Notes: a model not told the origin generated them from the sequence alone. Shown: positions 42,056 to 52,274, counted from the stretch's first letter. The stretch is DNA of 64,000 bases from Kitasatospora sp. NBC_00374 (GCF_041434935.1 NZ_CP107965.1:62001-126000), one strand, 5' to 3'. Program-made: numbers and translations.

Positions 42056-42970
42056 TGAACGGTCAAGCCCGACACACACGCGCGAGGAGTGCAATGGCGT
42101 GGCGGGAGAGGGTGTCTGTGGGCGTAGGATCAGACACGGTCCGCAACTGCTCGCGGGGGGTGGAATCCCTGCAAGGCGGTGAAGGTCCAGAAAGCCCAAA
42201 GCCCCGTTGCAACCGCGGCGGGGTGGAATAGTCCCCACCGGTCTCGGTTGCCCGGGGCCGGGGAGCCAGGAGCTGTGTGGTAGCGGCTCTACTGACTCCG
42301 CACACCTAGGAAGAGGTGGCGCTGTGATTCAGCGTACCCGTAGTTCAGCTCGCCGGTGCAACAGCACCCGGCCGGTGTCGCGCGGCTCACTGCCGCGCCC
42401 GGCTGCCACGGGCTTGCACATGTCTGAGATTTCCCAGGTCGGCGGCGTTGCCCGCCGTGTTGGGTTCACCCGTCCGTGTGGCGCCCGTGTTGTTGGGCTG
42501 GTCCGTTCGGGTTGTCCCTCGCTCCGTGTTGTCAGGAGCGTGGTGTCCGCTGCGGCCGCCTTGAGTGGCCGGCCCACTGCGGGGGTGGGGATGACCTAGG
42601 CCTACTGGGGCGGCGCGTCCGTCCGCTCGTCCTCCTGCCAGGGAGGGCTTGCGGTAGCGCCGCCCGGGAGCCAACCGGGTTAGCAGCCCGGTAGTGCGCC
42701 CAGATGTGTTCCTCGTGAGTGACCGCTTCGCCTTGCCGGGCGTCGCCTGTCGATTCGCACTTTCATTCGGTTCTACCCAGAACCGCGTCGGCCCGGTGAG
42801 GGGCTTCTGCGTGCCCTCCCGCGTCAGTAAGAGAGCACCGTCATGATGCAGCATCCCGCTGCCGTTTTCCACTCCGGCGTGCCCGCACGCCGTCGAAACC
42901 GCCCGTTTTCGGCCTCTCCGGCCATGCGGGCCGGTCGCGTTGTGCGCCCGACTGCCCTTCGAGGCTGCCG
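42056..42970. other. 0.9-kb non-coding stretch before the large double-winged-helix gene
   Basis: Codon bias is lost here. Four imperfect CCGTGT(T/G)G repeats lie at 42455-42462, 42473-42480, 42485-42492 and 42524-42531, and a 7-bp hairpin at 42768-42785. A 91-codon frame from a GTG at 42324 has atypical codon use and is not called. The repeats could be iterons for the protein encoded at 42971. Confidence 0.45.
42094..42231 (+). other. Possible small ORF or TnpB 3'-end relic
   Basis: A 45-codon frame with GAGGAG five bases upstream. It contains GGGTGGAATCCCTGC at 42149-42163, which resembles the GGAATCCC-type segment at the 3' end of many IS605-type tnpB genes and their omega RNAs. No tnpB body precedes it. 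Could be a relic or coincidence. Confidence 0.3.
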
Positions 42971-45900
42971 GTGAGCGCGACCGCGATGACGTTGCCGCGC
43001 CCGCGCGCGGCCGAGTCCCGTCCGGCCCAGGGTCGGCGGTGGCTTCGTGCTGTCCCGTCCCAGGACGGAACGCCGGCGGAGGCACCGCCGCATCCGCTGG
43101 TGCTGTCGTCGGTGATGCGGTCCCGGCTGGGTGCCGCGGTGCGGGCGTTGTTGGCGTCGCCGGGCCTGGTGGGTCAGAGCGACGCCGTGCGCTTCGCGGC
43201 CGTGGTCCTGATGGCCCGCACCCGAGCCGACAGCGGGGTGGTGACGATCCGGAAGGGCGAGCTGGGCCGCTGGTGCGGATCGAGCCGCAACTACATGAAG
43301 GCTGTGACGCGGACCTTGCGGGGGACGGGTCTGCCCGAGGGCGTCCAGGCGGCGGTGGCCGACGTCACCGAGGACGGCTCTGAGGGCTCCGTCGACTCGC
43401 TGAGCCTGCGGGTCTTGCCGCTCTGGGAGGCGATGACGACCTCCCAGGGCCCGGCTGGGCGCTGCCCGGAGACGGGCGAGCGCAACCCGCTGGCCTTGAA
43501 CCAGGTCGAGCTCAGCGTGCTCTTCCATCTGGTCGAGCACCTGTTCGCGCCGGGGTGGGCCCACCAGGATGGCCGGGACCCGATGGTCGGGCTGCTGGCT
43601 TCCCGGACCGGGCGCGGGGCCGCGACCGACCGGCTCGCTCTCCTCCTGCTGGTTCTCGCCGCGTCCGCCCGGGGGCGGGTGCGGATGTGCGGCGGCCGGG
43701 TGGACACCCACGCCGGCCGCCCGGCCGTGACGGTGGCCCGGATGCTGGGCTGCTCCCCCGACGGTGCCGCGCACATCCTGGCCCGGTTGGAGGAAGCCGG
43801 AGTGCTGACGCGGCCGCGCCGTGGCGCGTCCGGTCTGCGCTCGCGCGCCCGCCTGGTGATTCCGGCGGTGGCCGCCGCATACAAGGCCGACTCCTCCAAC
43901 GTGCCGGCGGTCACCGGGGCCGCGCCGCGTCTGCGGTCCGTCCCGAAGCAGACCGCGCCCGACACCGACGCCTCGGCCGTCCCCCCGGTGGTACCCGCTC
44001 CCGTCGCCGAGGAGCAGCTGGCTGAGGACCGGTGGTGGGAGGCCTGTGGCGAGCCCGAGGTCGAGGAGCCGCCGGTAGCGGACCTGGCCGTGGACCTGGA
44101 GGACGCGTTCGGGAACGGCTCGGTCTTCGTCGGCGGCCCTGCCGCTGCTACCCCCGGCGAAATCGAGCCTTCGCCCGCCGAAGATGCGCAGGTCAGTGCG
44201 GTGGAGGAAGCCGGGGAGCCGGTAGCCGCAGACCTGGCCGCTTCTACCCCCCTTCACGCTCTCCACTCTCTGATGGCTGAGGTAGGGGTGCTTGTGCAGG
44301 TTGGAGGTGGCTTTTCCGGCGCTTGCGCCGTCGTGGTTGATGACGTGCGGCCGGAGCGCGCGGGCGCGCGCGAGGACCGACCGGAATCCGACCTGCCCCG
44401 ACTTCGGCTCGTCGGGGCAGGTGAGGGCCCGCTTCGCGGGGAACAGCCCAACACCTCGAAGCCTCACCAGAGCGACCAGCACCTGGCGGTGGCCTCCTGC
44501 GACCGGCCGGCGGTCTACGTCGAGCTGCCGAAGGACGCCCGCTTGAACACGGTGCTCGCTCCCGTCGAGGAGCTGTGGGTACGTCTGACCAACCCCTCGA
44601 CCAGGGAGTTCGTCCTCAAGCACGTCCGGAAGGCCCTGGACGCCGTCGCGCTGTGGACGGGCCTGGACGACGCGCCGGATGCGCTCGCCGCCCGGCTGCG
44701 CTTCCGGCTCCAGCGCCAGCGCAGCCAGGGCAAGGGCTACGTCGACGACCCGGTCGGCTGGTTTCTCAGGCGCGGGCTGCCGCAGGAGCAGGTCTGCTCG
44801 TACATGGCCTGCGACAACGGCGTCCGACTGGACACCGACACCGACTGCACCAGCTGTGACCTGCGGGTGGAGGATCGCCGGACAACCCGGCGCGCAGTGA
44901 TCCGTCAGGTCGTCCAGCAGCTGCCCGGCGCGGCCTTCGAGCAGCGGCAGGCGCCGATCGAGCAGGCCCTGGCCGACCACGCCGCCCAGCGTGCGGCCCG
45001 CCAGGCCGAAGCCGAGCAGCGGGAGCGCGAGACCGAGGCGCGCTGGGAGGCGCAGCGCCCGGAGCGGGAGGCGCTGGCGGCGGAGGCCGAGCGGGTCCGG
45101 GTCGCGGTGCCGTGCGCCGACTGCGGTGCGCAGCAGGCTGCGGGTCTGTGCCGGCGGTGTGCCGGGGTGCGGGAGATCGCGGGGGTGGAGCGGGAGTGCG
45201 TGACGGTGGCGCTGGCGGCCTTCGCGGATCTCGCCGATGAGCGTTCGGTGCTCGGGGTCCGGGAGGAGACCCTGGCTCACCTGCGGCGGACCCGGGAGGT
45301 TGCCCGCCGCGAGTCGGTGGGGGACGACCTGATCGAGGGTGCGTCGCAGGTGGCGGAGCTGGTGTCGGTGCAGTGGCTGCTGGGTGAGTACCGGGAGCTC
45401 GGATTGGGGCGGTTCGCCGGGTCGCAGAAGGCTCAGGAGGAGGCCACTGCGGCGTGGGGCGTGGTGATGCGGGCCGCGCACCGCCACGGTGGTACGACGG
45501 CTGCCCGGAAGAAGGCCGATGCGGACGCGGAGGAGGCCCGCGGCCGGGCTGCCCGGTGGCTGCTGAAGGGGCAGATCGCCGCGGTGGAGCAGTGGCGCGC
45601 CCGGGTCGAGGCGGTTCCGGCTGTGGCGGAGGTGGACCCCGGCGCGAACCGGGCCGCTCAGCTGCGGAGCGCGATGCGCGCCCAGGAGGGCGAGCGGGTC
45701 GCCGCGGCCGTCGCCGGGGCGGTGCACGACTGCGTCACCCTGGCGGTGGCGGCCTGGGCGGACCTGTCCGTCTACGCCTCGGTGCGCGAGGTGTGGGACC
45801 AGGCCCGGGGGGAGGTGCGGCAGGCCCGGGAGGAGGCCCGGCGCGGGTCCGGCGGCGACCTGGTGGCAGAGCTGGAGGCCGTGCGGCGGCTGCTCCAGGA

Positions 45901-46147
45901 GTACCGGGAGGAGGCCCTGGAGCAGTACGAGGACTCGGAGTTCGTGCAGGCCGGGGTCGAGACTGCTTACGCCGCGGCGCTCCAGGCGTTCCGGCACGAG
46001 GGGCCGGCGGCGGCCCGGGCGCGTGCCGAGCGGGAGGCGGTCGCCACGGGCAAGCGGACGGCGAAGGACCTGCTGGAGCGGCGCATCGCCGCCGTGGAGC
46101 GGCAGCGGGCGCGCCGGACGGAGACCCGGCCTGCTGCGGTGAGCTGA
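42971..46147 (+). CDS. Large double-winged-helix protein, candidate replication initiator
   Basis: 1058 residues from a GTG at 42971. A winged helix lies at about residues 45-145 and a second at about 217-300 (VTVARMLGCSPDGAAHILARLEEAGVL). An acidic disordered linker follows to about 510, then a helical domain and CNGVRL..CTSC. CADCGAQQAAGLCRRC near 714 is a zinc ribbon. The last 310 residues are two copies of a long helical unit (CVTVALAAFADLADE near 743; CVTLAVAAWADLSVY near 921). Two winged helices plus upstream iteron-like repeats resemble plasmid initiators, but no catalytic motif is seen. Confidence 0.65.
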   Translation: MSATAMTLPRPRAAESRPAQGRRWLRAVPSQDGTPAEAPPHPLVLSSVMRSRLGAAVRALLASPGLVGQSDAVRFAAVVLMARTRADSGVVTIRKGELGRWCGSSRNYMKAVTRTLRGTGLPEGVQAAVADVTEDGSEGSVDSLSLRVLPLWEAMTTSQGPAGRCPETGERNPLALNQVELSVLFHLVEHLFAPGWAHQDGRDPMVGLLASRTGRGAATDRLALLLLVLAASARGRVRMCGGRVDTHAGRPAVTVARMLGCSPDGAAHILARLEEAGVLTRPRRGASGLRSRARLVIPAVAAAYKADSSNVPAVTGAAPRLRSVPKQTAPDTDASAVPPVVPAPVAEEQLAEDRWWEACGEPEVEEPPVADLAVDLEDAFGNGSVFVGGPAAATPGEIEPSPAEDAQVSAVEEAGEPVAADLAASTPLHALHSLMAEVGVLVQVGGGFSGACAVVVDDVRPERAGAREDRPESDLPRLRLVGAGEGPLRGEQPNTSKPHQSDQHLAVASCDRPAVYVELPKDARLNTVLAPVEELWVRLTNPSTREFVLKHVRKALDAVALWTGLDDAPDALAARLRFRLQRQRSQGKGYVDDPVGWFLRRGLPQEQVCSYMACDNGVRLDTDTDCTSCDLRVEDRRTTRRAVIRQVVQQLPGAAFEQRQAPIEQALADHAAQRAARQAEAEQRERETEARWEAQRPEREALAAEAERVRVAVPCADCGAQQAAGLCRRCAGVREIAGVERECVTVALAAFADLADERSVLGVREETLAHLRRTREVARRESVGDDLIEGASQVAELVSVQWLLGEYRELGLGRFAGSQKAQEEATAAWGVVMRAAHRHGGTTAARKKADADAEEARGRAARWLLKGQIAAVEQWRARVEAVPAVAEVDPGANRAAQLRSAMRAQEGERVAAAVAGAVHDCVTLAVAAWADLSVYASVREVWDQARGEVRQAREEARRGSGGDLVAELEAVRRLLQEYREEALEQYEDSEFVQAGVETAYAAALQAFRHEGPAAARARAEREAVATGKRTAKDLLERRIAAVERQRARRTETRPAAVS

Positions 46148-46178
46148 CAAGGATGTCAAGGACGAGGGAGTTGAAGGC

Positions 46179-46676
46179 ATGACCAACGCAGCGGCGAACA
46201 AGCTGTGCGGGACCGTCCACTACCGGTGGGCTGCGGCCTGCACCCTGCCCGTCGGGCACGACGGGCCGTGGCACCGGGGCCGGCACCCGGAGACCGCGGT
46301 GGAGATCCGCTACCAGGCCCTGCCGCACGCCTGGCACACCCAGGAGTGGGTGCCCGACGACGACCTGGACGCCGAGCCCGGCAGCGGGCAGTGGACCACC
46401 CTGCACTACGGAAAGCCCGGCGTCCGGGGTCCGTCGTCGACGGTCCCGGAGGACCTGGACCGGCGGGTGATGTGGGTGGTCGGGGGCCACATCTTCACCA
46501 GCCTCACCCGCTCGGGCGTCCGCGGCCCGGAGGAGGAGTGCTCGTGCGGAGCCTGGTATCCGGCCGGGCAGCACTCCCAGCACGTCGGCCAGTGGGTCGG
46601 CCGGCTGGTTCGCGGCTACTTCGACATGGGCCTGAAGGCGGGGGCCGATGCGGCCGCCGCGGAGAGGAACCGCTGA
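46179..46676 (+). CDS. Hypothetical Cys/His protein
   Basis: 165 residues from the ATG at 46179 (GGGAG upstream). Cys and His pairs (LCGTVHY, ACTLPVGHDG, CSCGAWYPAGQHSQH) suggest zinc binding. It is 31 bases downstream of the large gene and overlaps the next start by one base. Not recognised. Confidence 0.65.
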   Translation: MTNAAANKLCGTVHYRWAAACTLPVGHDGPWHRGRHPETAVEIRYQALPHAWHTQEWVPDDDLDAEPGSGQWTTLHYGKPGVRGPSSTVPEDLDRRVMWVVGGHIFTSLTRSGVRGPEEECSCGAWYPAGQHSQHVGQWVGRLVRGYFDMGLKAGADAAAAERNR

Positions 46677-47182
46677 TGACCGTCCACCACCCGCACGGCC
46701 CGCAGGGCCAGCACCCCGCCGTCTGGGTCACCCAGGCCTACCCCGCCGTCCTGCAGAGCGCCCTGAACCGCCACGGCGGCATTCCCGCCGCCGTGCGCGA
46801 GCTCGTCCTCCAGGAGCTCCACCACCGCACCCCCGGCGAACTGCGCGAGCGGATCGAGCGCCGGTTCTACGCGAGGTTCAGCAACCTGTCCGGCACCGGC
46901 ATCGCCGAGCGGGCCGACGACATCGCGTACGACCTGGCCGCCCCGCCCGAGTGCCGGGACCCGCGCTGCGAGGACGGCTGGCACCTCGACGCCGACCACG
47001 GCTGTCCGCTCTGCCGCCAGCGCCGGATCGACATCCAGCTCGTTCCCGCCGTCCGACCGCCCGCCACCCCCGAGCACCAGGAGGAGATGGCTCACCTGGT
47101 CCGCCAGCAGATCCGGACCGCGCGCAGCACCGCCCGCCACGTCCACCCATCCCGCCGAAGCACCGGTGCCGACGGCGGCTGA
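46676..47182 (+). CDS. Hypothetical protein with CxxC site
   Basis: 168 residues; the ATG at 46676 overlaps the previous stop (TGATG). The N-terminal helices recall a small DNA-associated domain (ALNRHGGIPAAVRELVLQEL). The middle has CRDPRCEDGWHLDADHGCPLC, a clear zinc ribbon with a histidine. Third gene of the operon beginning at 42971. Confidence 0.65.
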   Translation: MTVHHPHGPQGQHPAVWVTQAYPAVLQSALNRHGGIPAAVRELVLQELHHRTPGELRERIERRFYARFSNLSGTGIAERADDIAYDLAAPPECRDPRCEDGWHLDADHGCPLCRQRRIDIQLVPAVRPPATPEHQEEMAHLVRQQIRTARSTARHVHPSRRSTGADGG

Positions 47183-47311
47183 CCTGCCCGTTGCCCGTTC
47201 ACACGATCCCGAATCTTGGCCACGGCACTGACCTGGGCATCGGCAGGGGAGGTGACCTCCGGCCGGGGCGGGGCATTGGACTTCCCGTGAACCCCTCACC
47301 TCCTCGGCTAG

Positions 47312-48346
47312 GTCTTCGCGCTCCGCCTGCCGGGCACCGAGGCCCAGCTCCTCGCCGTGACCGCGGCCGTCCGGGCCGGATCCGGCGTGAGCCGTGCCGA
47401 CCTGGCCGCCCTGAACCTGGACGACCCGCACGCGGCCGTCACGGCACTGAAGGCGGCCGGCTGGCGGGCCGGAACGCCAGCATCCCAGGGAGCGCGGCCG
47501 TCCCCTGCCGTCCTGACCGCCCCTCCACTCCCGGACCAGGCCATCCACCTGCTGCCGCCGCAGCGGGCCGGCCGCACCTGGGTCGGCGACTGGGTCGCCG
47601 CGGTGCTGAACGCCGAGCCGGTCACCGAGCTCTCCACCGCGGCGGCAGTAGGTGGATGGCCTGGCACTCGCCGCGCACTGCTCCGCCTCCCGCGTCGGGG
47701 TCATCCCGCTCGGCCGGCCCGGCCCCTGCCGGGCTGCACTGCCCGAGCTCGCCGAGAGCGGCTCCGGGATCGAGCTGCCGAAGCATCGCTGGCACCTCGC
47801 CGTCGACTTCGCGCACCTGGTCGGCCAGCGCCCACGCACCTGGAAGGAGTAGGCGTCGGCCCGGAAAGCCCAGCACGACCGCAGTACGGCGAAGACCCGC
47901 GGGCTCCGCTACGACCCGGCCGCCTGGAGGCTCTGGCGGAACTCGGCCTCCCCCGCGCTGCAGCGGCACATCCACGCCGTCGAGTCCTGCCCGCTGTGCC
48001 TGTACCCGCAGGCCCTGGTGGCGGAAGGCTTCATGCCCACCCCACCCCGGCCAGATCACCACGTGGGAGACCGACTACCCCGAACCCGGCCAGGCCGCCG
48101 CCGACTACACCGTGCTCTTCCGGGCCCGTCACGGCCACCGCCCCTCCTACGCGCAGCTCTGCCAAGGGCTCGCTTGGCAGGTGCGCACGCCGCTCCGGTC
48201 CCGCATCGTCCAGGGCCTGCTGGCGGACGGCTGGCTGACCCAGACCTCCCCCGTGCCGTGGACGCTGCGCCCGGGCCTGCGGCCCAGGCTCAGGGGATCG
48301 TCCTCCTGCGACCACGGAACCTCGCCCGGGCCGGCCGCACCTGACC
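47312..48346 (+). pseudogene. Decayed hypothetical gene in at least three frames
   Basis: Coding-like segments succeed one another in different frames: a DNA-binding-like piece (about 47312-47640), then ASRVGVIPLGRPGP to a stop at 47852, then RYDPAAWRLWRNSASPALQ with CPLC, then YTVLFRARHGHRPSYAQLC to about 48280. A stop lies just before 47312. Frameshifts and an internal stop indicate a degraded gene of about 330 codons. Confidence 0.55.
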
Positions 48347-48373
48347 AGCCGGCCACTGGTCGGTACCGGGGTG

Positions 48374-49150
48374 TCAGGTCGGGCGGTGGCCGGTCAGCTC
48401 GTGCCAGCGATCGTGGGCGGCTTCCAGGTCGCGCCGGGCCCGGGGGATGCGCAGGTCGTTATTCGCCCGGTCGGTGACCTGCCGCAGGTTCCGCTCCGCT
48501 CGGCCGCGCCCGGTGGTGTCGGCGATGGCGTGCTTCAGCTCGGCCTCGGCCGCCGGGATGAGGGCGCGGCGACGTTCGCTGGCCGGGCCAGCGTCGGCGA
48601 TCGCGTTGTGGACGTGGACGGCGAAGGCCCGTACGTCCGCTTCCGGAATGTTGGTGAGCGGCAGGGTGACCAGCTCGCGTCGGCCGCGGGGCGGGGTCAC
48701 GTAGAGGAAGGCATCGGTGAGGGAGTAGCGATCGTCCACCTCCAGCCCGAGGAGCGGGTAGTCCGTGCCGGTGGAGAGATCGGTGTTGACGCGCAGGACC
48801 TGCTCGTAGAGGTCCAGCCGCTCGCCGAGGGAGTGGAGCAGCGGCCCGGTGCTGGGGGCGCGGAGTGCGGCGAGGTGTTGCTCGGCCTGACGGATGCGGT
48901 TCTGGTGATCGCGGGCGGCGGTGTCGGCGGCGGAGCGGGCGCGGTCCTGTTCGGCAGCGATCTGCTGCTCGGCCTGGCGGAGGTTGTGGCGGGCGGTTCG
49001 GAGGTGTTCGCGGTCCTGGCGGTGGCGGGGGTCGAAGGCATGCCGCCAGGTGCCGGGGTACTGGGTCATCCACCAGGCCGCGGTGCCGACGGCAGCCAGG
49101 ACTGGCAGGCCGGTCCAGAAGAGGGTGGTCCATACGGCTTCGGCGGTCAC
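48374..49150 (-). CDS. Membrane-anchored coiled-coil protein
   Basis: 258 residues from a GTG at 49150 (CAGGAGA upstream). A membrane helix at about 5-28 is followed by a coiled coil (40-90), a globular domain (100-190) and another charged helix. Architecture only; not recognised. Confidence 0.65.
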   Translation of the reverse strand: MTAEAVWTTLFWTGLPVLAAVGTAAWWMTQYPGTWRHAFDPRHRQDREHLRTARHNLRQAEQQIAAEQDRARSAADTAARDHQNRIRQAEQHLAALRAPSTGPLLHSLGERLDLYEQVLRVNTDLSTGTDYPLLGLEVDDRYSLTDAFLYVTPPRGRRELVTLPLTNIPEADVRAFAVHVHNAIADAGPASERRRALIPAAEAELKHAIADTTGRGRAERNLRQVTDRANNDLRIPRARRDLEAAHDRWHELTGHRPT

Positions 49151-49434
49151 GGTGTCGTCTCCTGCCCAGGGGTGGTGTGTGGTTCGGTCGGTTCCAGGGT
49201 GGTGTTCGTCTTCTGGTGCCGACCGGCGGGGTCAGCTCCGCCCGGGTGATGGACGGCGCACCGTCGGTGAGCATGCCAGAGGGGGGTGCGGGCGCGGGGC
49301 GTGTTGTGGGATCCGGTCGCGTGGGAGGGCTCGGTCCGGGAGGGCCCTTCCGGACCCGATCGAGTGAATGGTGTTGGTACGCGCCCTGCTGGCTGGGGAT
49401 GGTCGGTAGCTTCGGTGCCGGCGAAGGGGGTCGG

Positions 49435-50724
49435 GTGCTGTCGGGGCGTAGGTATCAGCTGGAGCTGACCGTCGAGCAGGCCGTGCTGGCGGAGTCGTTC
49501 GGTTCGATCTGCCGGGCGGTGTGGAACGTGGGGTTGGAGCAGTACCGGGAGTACCGGCGTCGTGGCGGGTCGATCGGGTACGTGGAGCAGAGCCGGCAGC
49601 TGACGCAGGCGAAGGCCGAGTTCGGGTGGCTGGGTGAGGCGCCGTCTTCGGTGCTTCAGCAGACCTTGCGTGATCTTGAGGGTGCGTGCCGCAGGCACGG
49701 TCCGTTCCGGGTGCGGTGGCGTTCTCAGCGCCGGTGGGCGCCGTCGATGCGGTTCCCGGAGGGGAAGCTGCTGCGGGTGGAGCGGGTGTCTCGCAACGTG
49801 GGCCGGGTGAAGCTGCCCAAGCTCGGGTGGGTGCGGTTTCGCTGGTCGCGTCCGCTGGGTGGCGAGGTACGGGCGGCGACGGTCTCCCGCGACGGGGGGC
49901 ATTGGTACATCGCGTTCCGGGTGGACACCCCGGTGAAGCAGCGGACGGTGTCGCTGGAGCGCGGCCGGCTGGGTGTCGACCGGGGGGTCGTGCAGGCGGT
50001 GGTGGCCAGCGACGGGCGGATGTTCGACCGGGCTTTCGTGACGCCGGGCGAGGCTGAGCGTCTTCGCCGTCTGAACAAGCAGTTGCACCGGCGGTGCAAG
50101 GGATCGGGCCGGTGGCACGCGACGGCGGACGCCATCGCGGTTGTCAACGGCCGGGTGCGGCACCGTCGTGCGGACTTCAACGCCAAGACGGCCCGCGAGC
50201 TGGTGACCGGGTGCGCGCTGTTGGTGCTGGAGGATCTGGACGTGCGGGCGATGTCGTCCGCGGCGGCCGGCTACCCGGGGACGGGCCGGGCCCAGCGGCG
50301 GGGCCTGCACCGTTCCATCCGGGACAAGGGCTGGTTCGCCTTGGAGCTGGCCTTGCGCAACGCGGCGCGGACCACCGGGACGGCCATTCGGAAGGTGAAC
50401 CCCGCTTACACGAGTCAGACGTGCCCGCGGTGCAGGCACGTGGACAGGAAGTCGCGCAAGAGCCAAGCGGACTTCGTGTGCACATCCTGCGGACACCGTG
50501 AGCACGCCGACGTGGTGGGTGCGAAGAATGCTCTGGCCGCCGGGCTCGGCGGCTACAGGACGTGGAGACCTCCAGCCGAACGGCGGGTCCGTGAAGCGTC
50601 AACCACCCGGGAGCGAGCGGCCGTCGTGCTGCCCCGCCCCCGGGAGTCCTCGACGGTCTTCGGGCCGGCGCGGAGGAGGCCAAGCAAGGGTGTGTGCCCT
50701 CCTGGGCAGCTGCCGCTGTGGTGA
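49435..50724 (+). CDS. tnpB: TnpB, IS200/IS605-type RNA-guided nuclease, apparently intact
   Basis: 429 residues from the GTG at 49435 (GAAGGGGG upstream). RuvC residues are present: Asp in LGVDRGVV, Glu in LLVLEDLDV and Asp in HADVVGAKN. The zinc ribbon is TCPRC..VCTSC. TnpB cuts DNA guided by an omega RNA from its own 3' end. No TnpA transposase is nearby. The C-terminal 70 codons are atypical (Arg/Pro-rich) and probably overlap the guide-RNA gene. Element ends were not identified. Confidence 0.85.
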   Translation: MLSGRRYQLELTVEQAVLAESFGSICRAVWNVGLEQYREYRRRGGSIGYVEQSRQLTQAKAEFGWLGEAPSSVLQQTLRDLEGACRRHGPFRVRWRSQRRWAPSMRFPEGKLLRVERVSRNVGRVKLPKLGWVRFRWSRPLGGEVRAATVSRDGGHWYIAFRVDTPVKQRTVSLERGRLGVDRGVVQAVVASDGRMFDRAFVTPGEAERLRRLNKQLHRRCKGSGRWHATADAIAVVNGRVRHRRADFNAKTARELVTGCALLVLEDLDVRAMSSAAAGYPGTGRAQRRGLHRSIRDKGWFALELALRNAARTTGTAIRKVNPAYTSQTCPRCRHVDRKSRKSQADFVCTSCGHREHADVVGAKNALAAGLGGYRTWRPPAERRVREASTTRERAAVVLPRPRESSTVFGPARRRPSKGVCPPGQLPLW

Positions 50725-50869
50725 TGTCCGGCCCGGCGATTGCGACCACGATCCCGACTTCCAGAGCGCGGCGCTCAGCGGTTGGTTCAGGCGTTCACCG
50801 GTGAGGGAGCGGACCGACTGGATAACGTGATCGTCTTGATGTTGCGTCTGCGGCGAAAGGGATCGCGCT

Positions 50870-51631
50870 GTGCATGAGGTTGTCCTTCCTGTCCTGTCGC
50901 GCTTGACCCCGGTCCGGGATGATCACGCGTGGTACTTCCCCAACATCAATGGGTACCGCACCCACGTGCGGCTGCGGGTCTGGCCGACGAAGGACGGCAG
51001 CTTCCTCGTGGTCGCCACGGACCTGATGCTGGGTGCGGGTCTGATCAACTCGGCGGAGAGCCTGGTGCGGGCCGCAGTGCGGGAGTTCGGATCGGACGTC
51101 ACTGTGGTGCGGCACTTCCCGGCCTGGACGATGGGGGCGGAGGAGAGCGACGAGTTCGACGTCCTGCCGTTGGACGAGAAGGGTGTCGCCCGTCCCTGCT
51201 CGTGCACCGCGGAGGTCCTGGAACTGCTGGGCGCGGGCGTGACTGGCTTCCCTGGCGATGCCCCGCCCCGGCCGACGGACGCCGATGCCGCCGGGGTGGC
51301 GCCGCAGAGCGTCCACTTGGCCCGGGTGGTGGCAGCTGGACTGCGGCTGACCGAGAAGCGTGTCGTCGAGCGCGACGGCCCGATGCCGAAGAAGTACGCC
51401 CCAGCGGCGGCCAAGGACCTGGACCCGCTGAGCCAGTTGATGCTCATGACGGTCGGGTTGCGGCACCTGACCCACGCGGTGGACGGTATCGCGCTGGAGA
51501 CGATCGACACCCCCGACGGCCTGAAGCGGCAGAAGCGCAAGGAACGGATCATCGAGGCCGTGTTCGAGCAGGTCGCGAAGCTGTCGGAGCTATGCGACGA
51601 CGAAGCCGCCGCTCGCGCGACGGCGAGCTGA
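50870..51631 (+). CDS. Hypothetical protein
   Basis: 253 residues from a GTG at 50870 (AAAGGGA upstream). The N-terminal half is alpha/beta with tyrosine and tryptophan near the start (HAWYFPNINGYRTHVRLRVW). The C-terminal half is helical and basic (LKRQKRKERIIEAVFEQVAKL). No motif recognised. Confidence 0.65.
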   Translation: MHEVVLPVLSRLTPVRDDHAWYFPNINGYRTHVRLRVWPTKDGSFLVVATDLMLGAGLINSAESLVRAAVREFGSDVTVVRHFPAWTMGAEESDEFDVLPLDEKGVARPCSCTAEVLELLGAGVTGFPGDAPPRPTDADAAGVAPQSVHLARVVAAGLRLTEKRVVERDGPMPKKYAPAAAKDLDPLSQLMLMTVGLRHLTHAVDGIALETIDTPDGLKRQKRKERIIEAVFEQVAKLSELCDDEAAARATAS

Positions 51632-51692
51632 TCCGGGCAGCCAGGCGGCTGGACGCTGCTCACCAGGTGACCGGCCGGCGTTGACCGCCAGT

Positions 51693-52274
51693 TCAGAGGC
51701 GGGGTGACCAGCCTGGCGGGGTGAGCGCGGTGTCGGTCAGGATCCGCGTGACCGTGCCGTCAAGGGTGCTGTCCTCGCCGATGACGTGTTCGACGCCGCC
51801 GGGCAGGAGGTCCAGCGGCCGGTACCAGCCGGCCATCTGCTCGGCGCTCACCTCCGCGGACAACGGCCGGGTGGCGTGGCGCCGCACCGTCTCGTCGAAG
51901 CCGATGTCGAGGTAGTAGAGGAAGCTACGCCCGCGGTGGCCGGCCACCAGGTCGGTGAGCATCGCGCCGTACCGGCCGGCGTCGAGAATGCCCTCGACGA
52001 CGGTGTGGAAGCCGCTGTCGAGCGCGTGCGAGGCAACCAGGCCGATCAGGCCGATGTTCGCGCCGCCGGCGACGTCCCGCTCACGGAGCACCTCACGGCG
52101 CAGCAGGTCCTGCCCGACGATGGCCAGGCCGCGGCCGTACGCGGAGCGGATCCGGGCGGCCGTGCTCGACTTCCCGGCGCCGCTCGGTCCGCGCACCACC
52201 ACCAGCACCGTGTCCGTGCTGCCCGTCCCGGCACCGGCCCTCACGGCGGAGGGCTGCTCCACGCTGTCGTCCAC
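51693..52274 (-). CDS. P-loop kinase (zeta-toxin/CPT-like fold)
   Basis: 193 residues from a GTG at 52274; starts further upstream are possible. Walker A GPSGAGKSS lies near residue 30, VVEGILDAGRYG follows, and a lid helix FDETVRRHATRP is typical of small kinases related to zeta toxins and chloramphenicol phosphotransferase. The substrate cannot be read. No epsilon-type antitoxin is adjacent on this strand. Confidence 0.7.
   Translation of the reverse strand: MDDSVEQPSAVRAGAGTGSTDTVLVVVRGPSGAGKSSTAARIRSAYGRGLAIVGQDLLRREVLRERDVAGGANIGLIGLVASHALDSGFHTVVEGILDAGRYGAMLTDLVAGHRGRSFLYYLDIGFDETVRRHATRPLSAEVSAEQMAGWYRPLDLLPGGVEHVIGEDSTLDGTVTRILTDTALTPPGWSPRL

Noticed and set aside
42324..42599. 91-codon plus-strand ORF
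   Set aside because: Codon use departs from neighbours and no domain is visible; left within the non-coding description.
42824..46201. 1125-codon minus-strand frame
   Set aside because: Antisense of the 1058-residue gene; the plus strand has two winged helices, a zinc ribbon and host-like codon positions.
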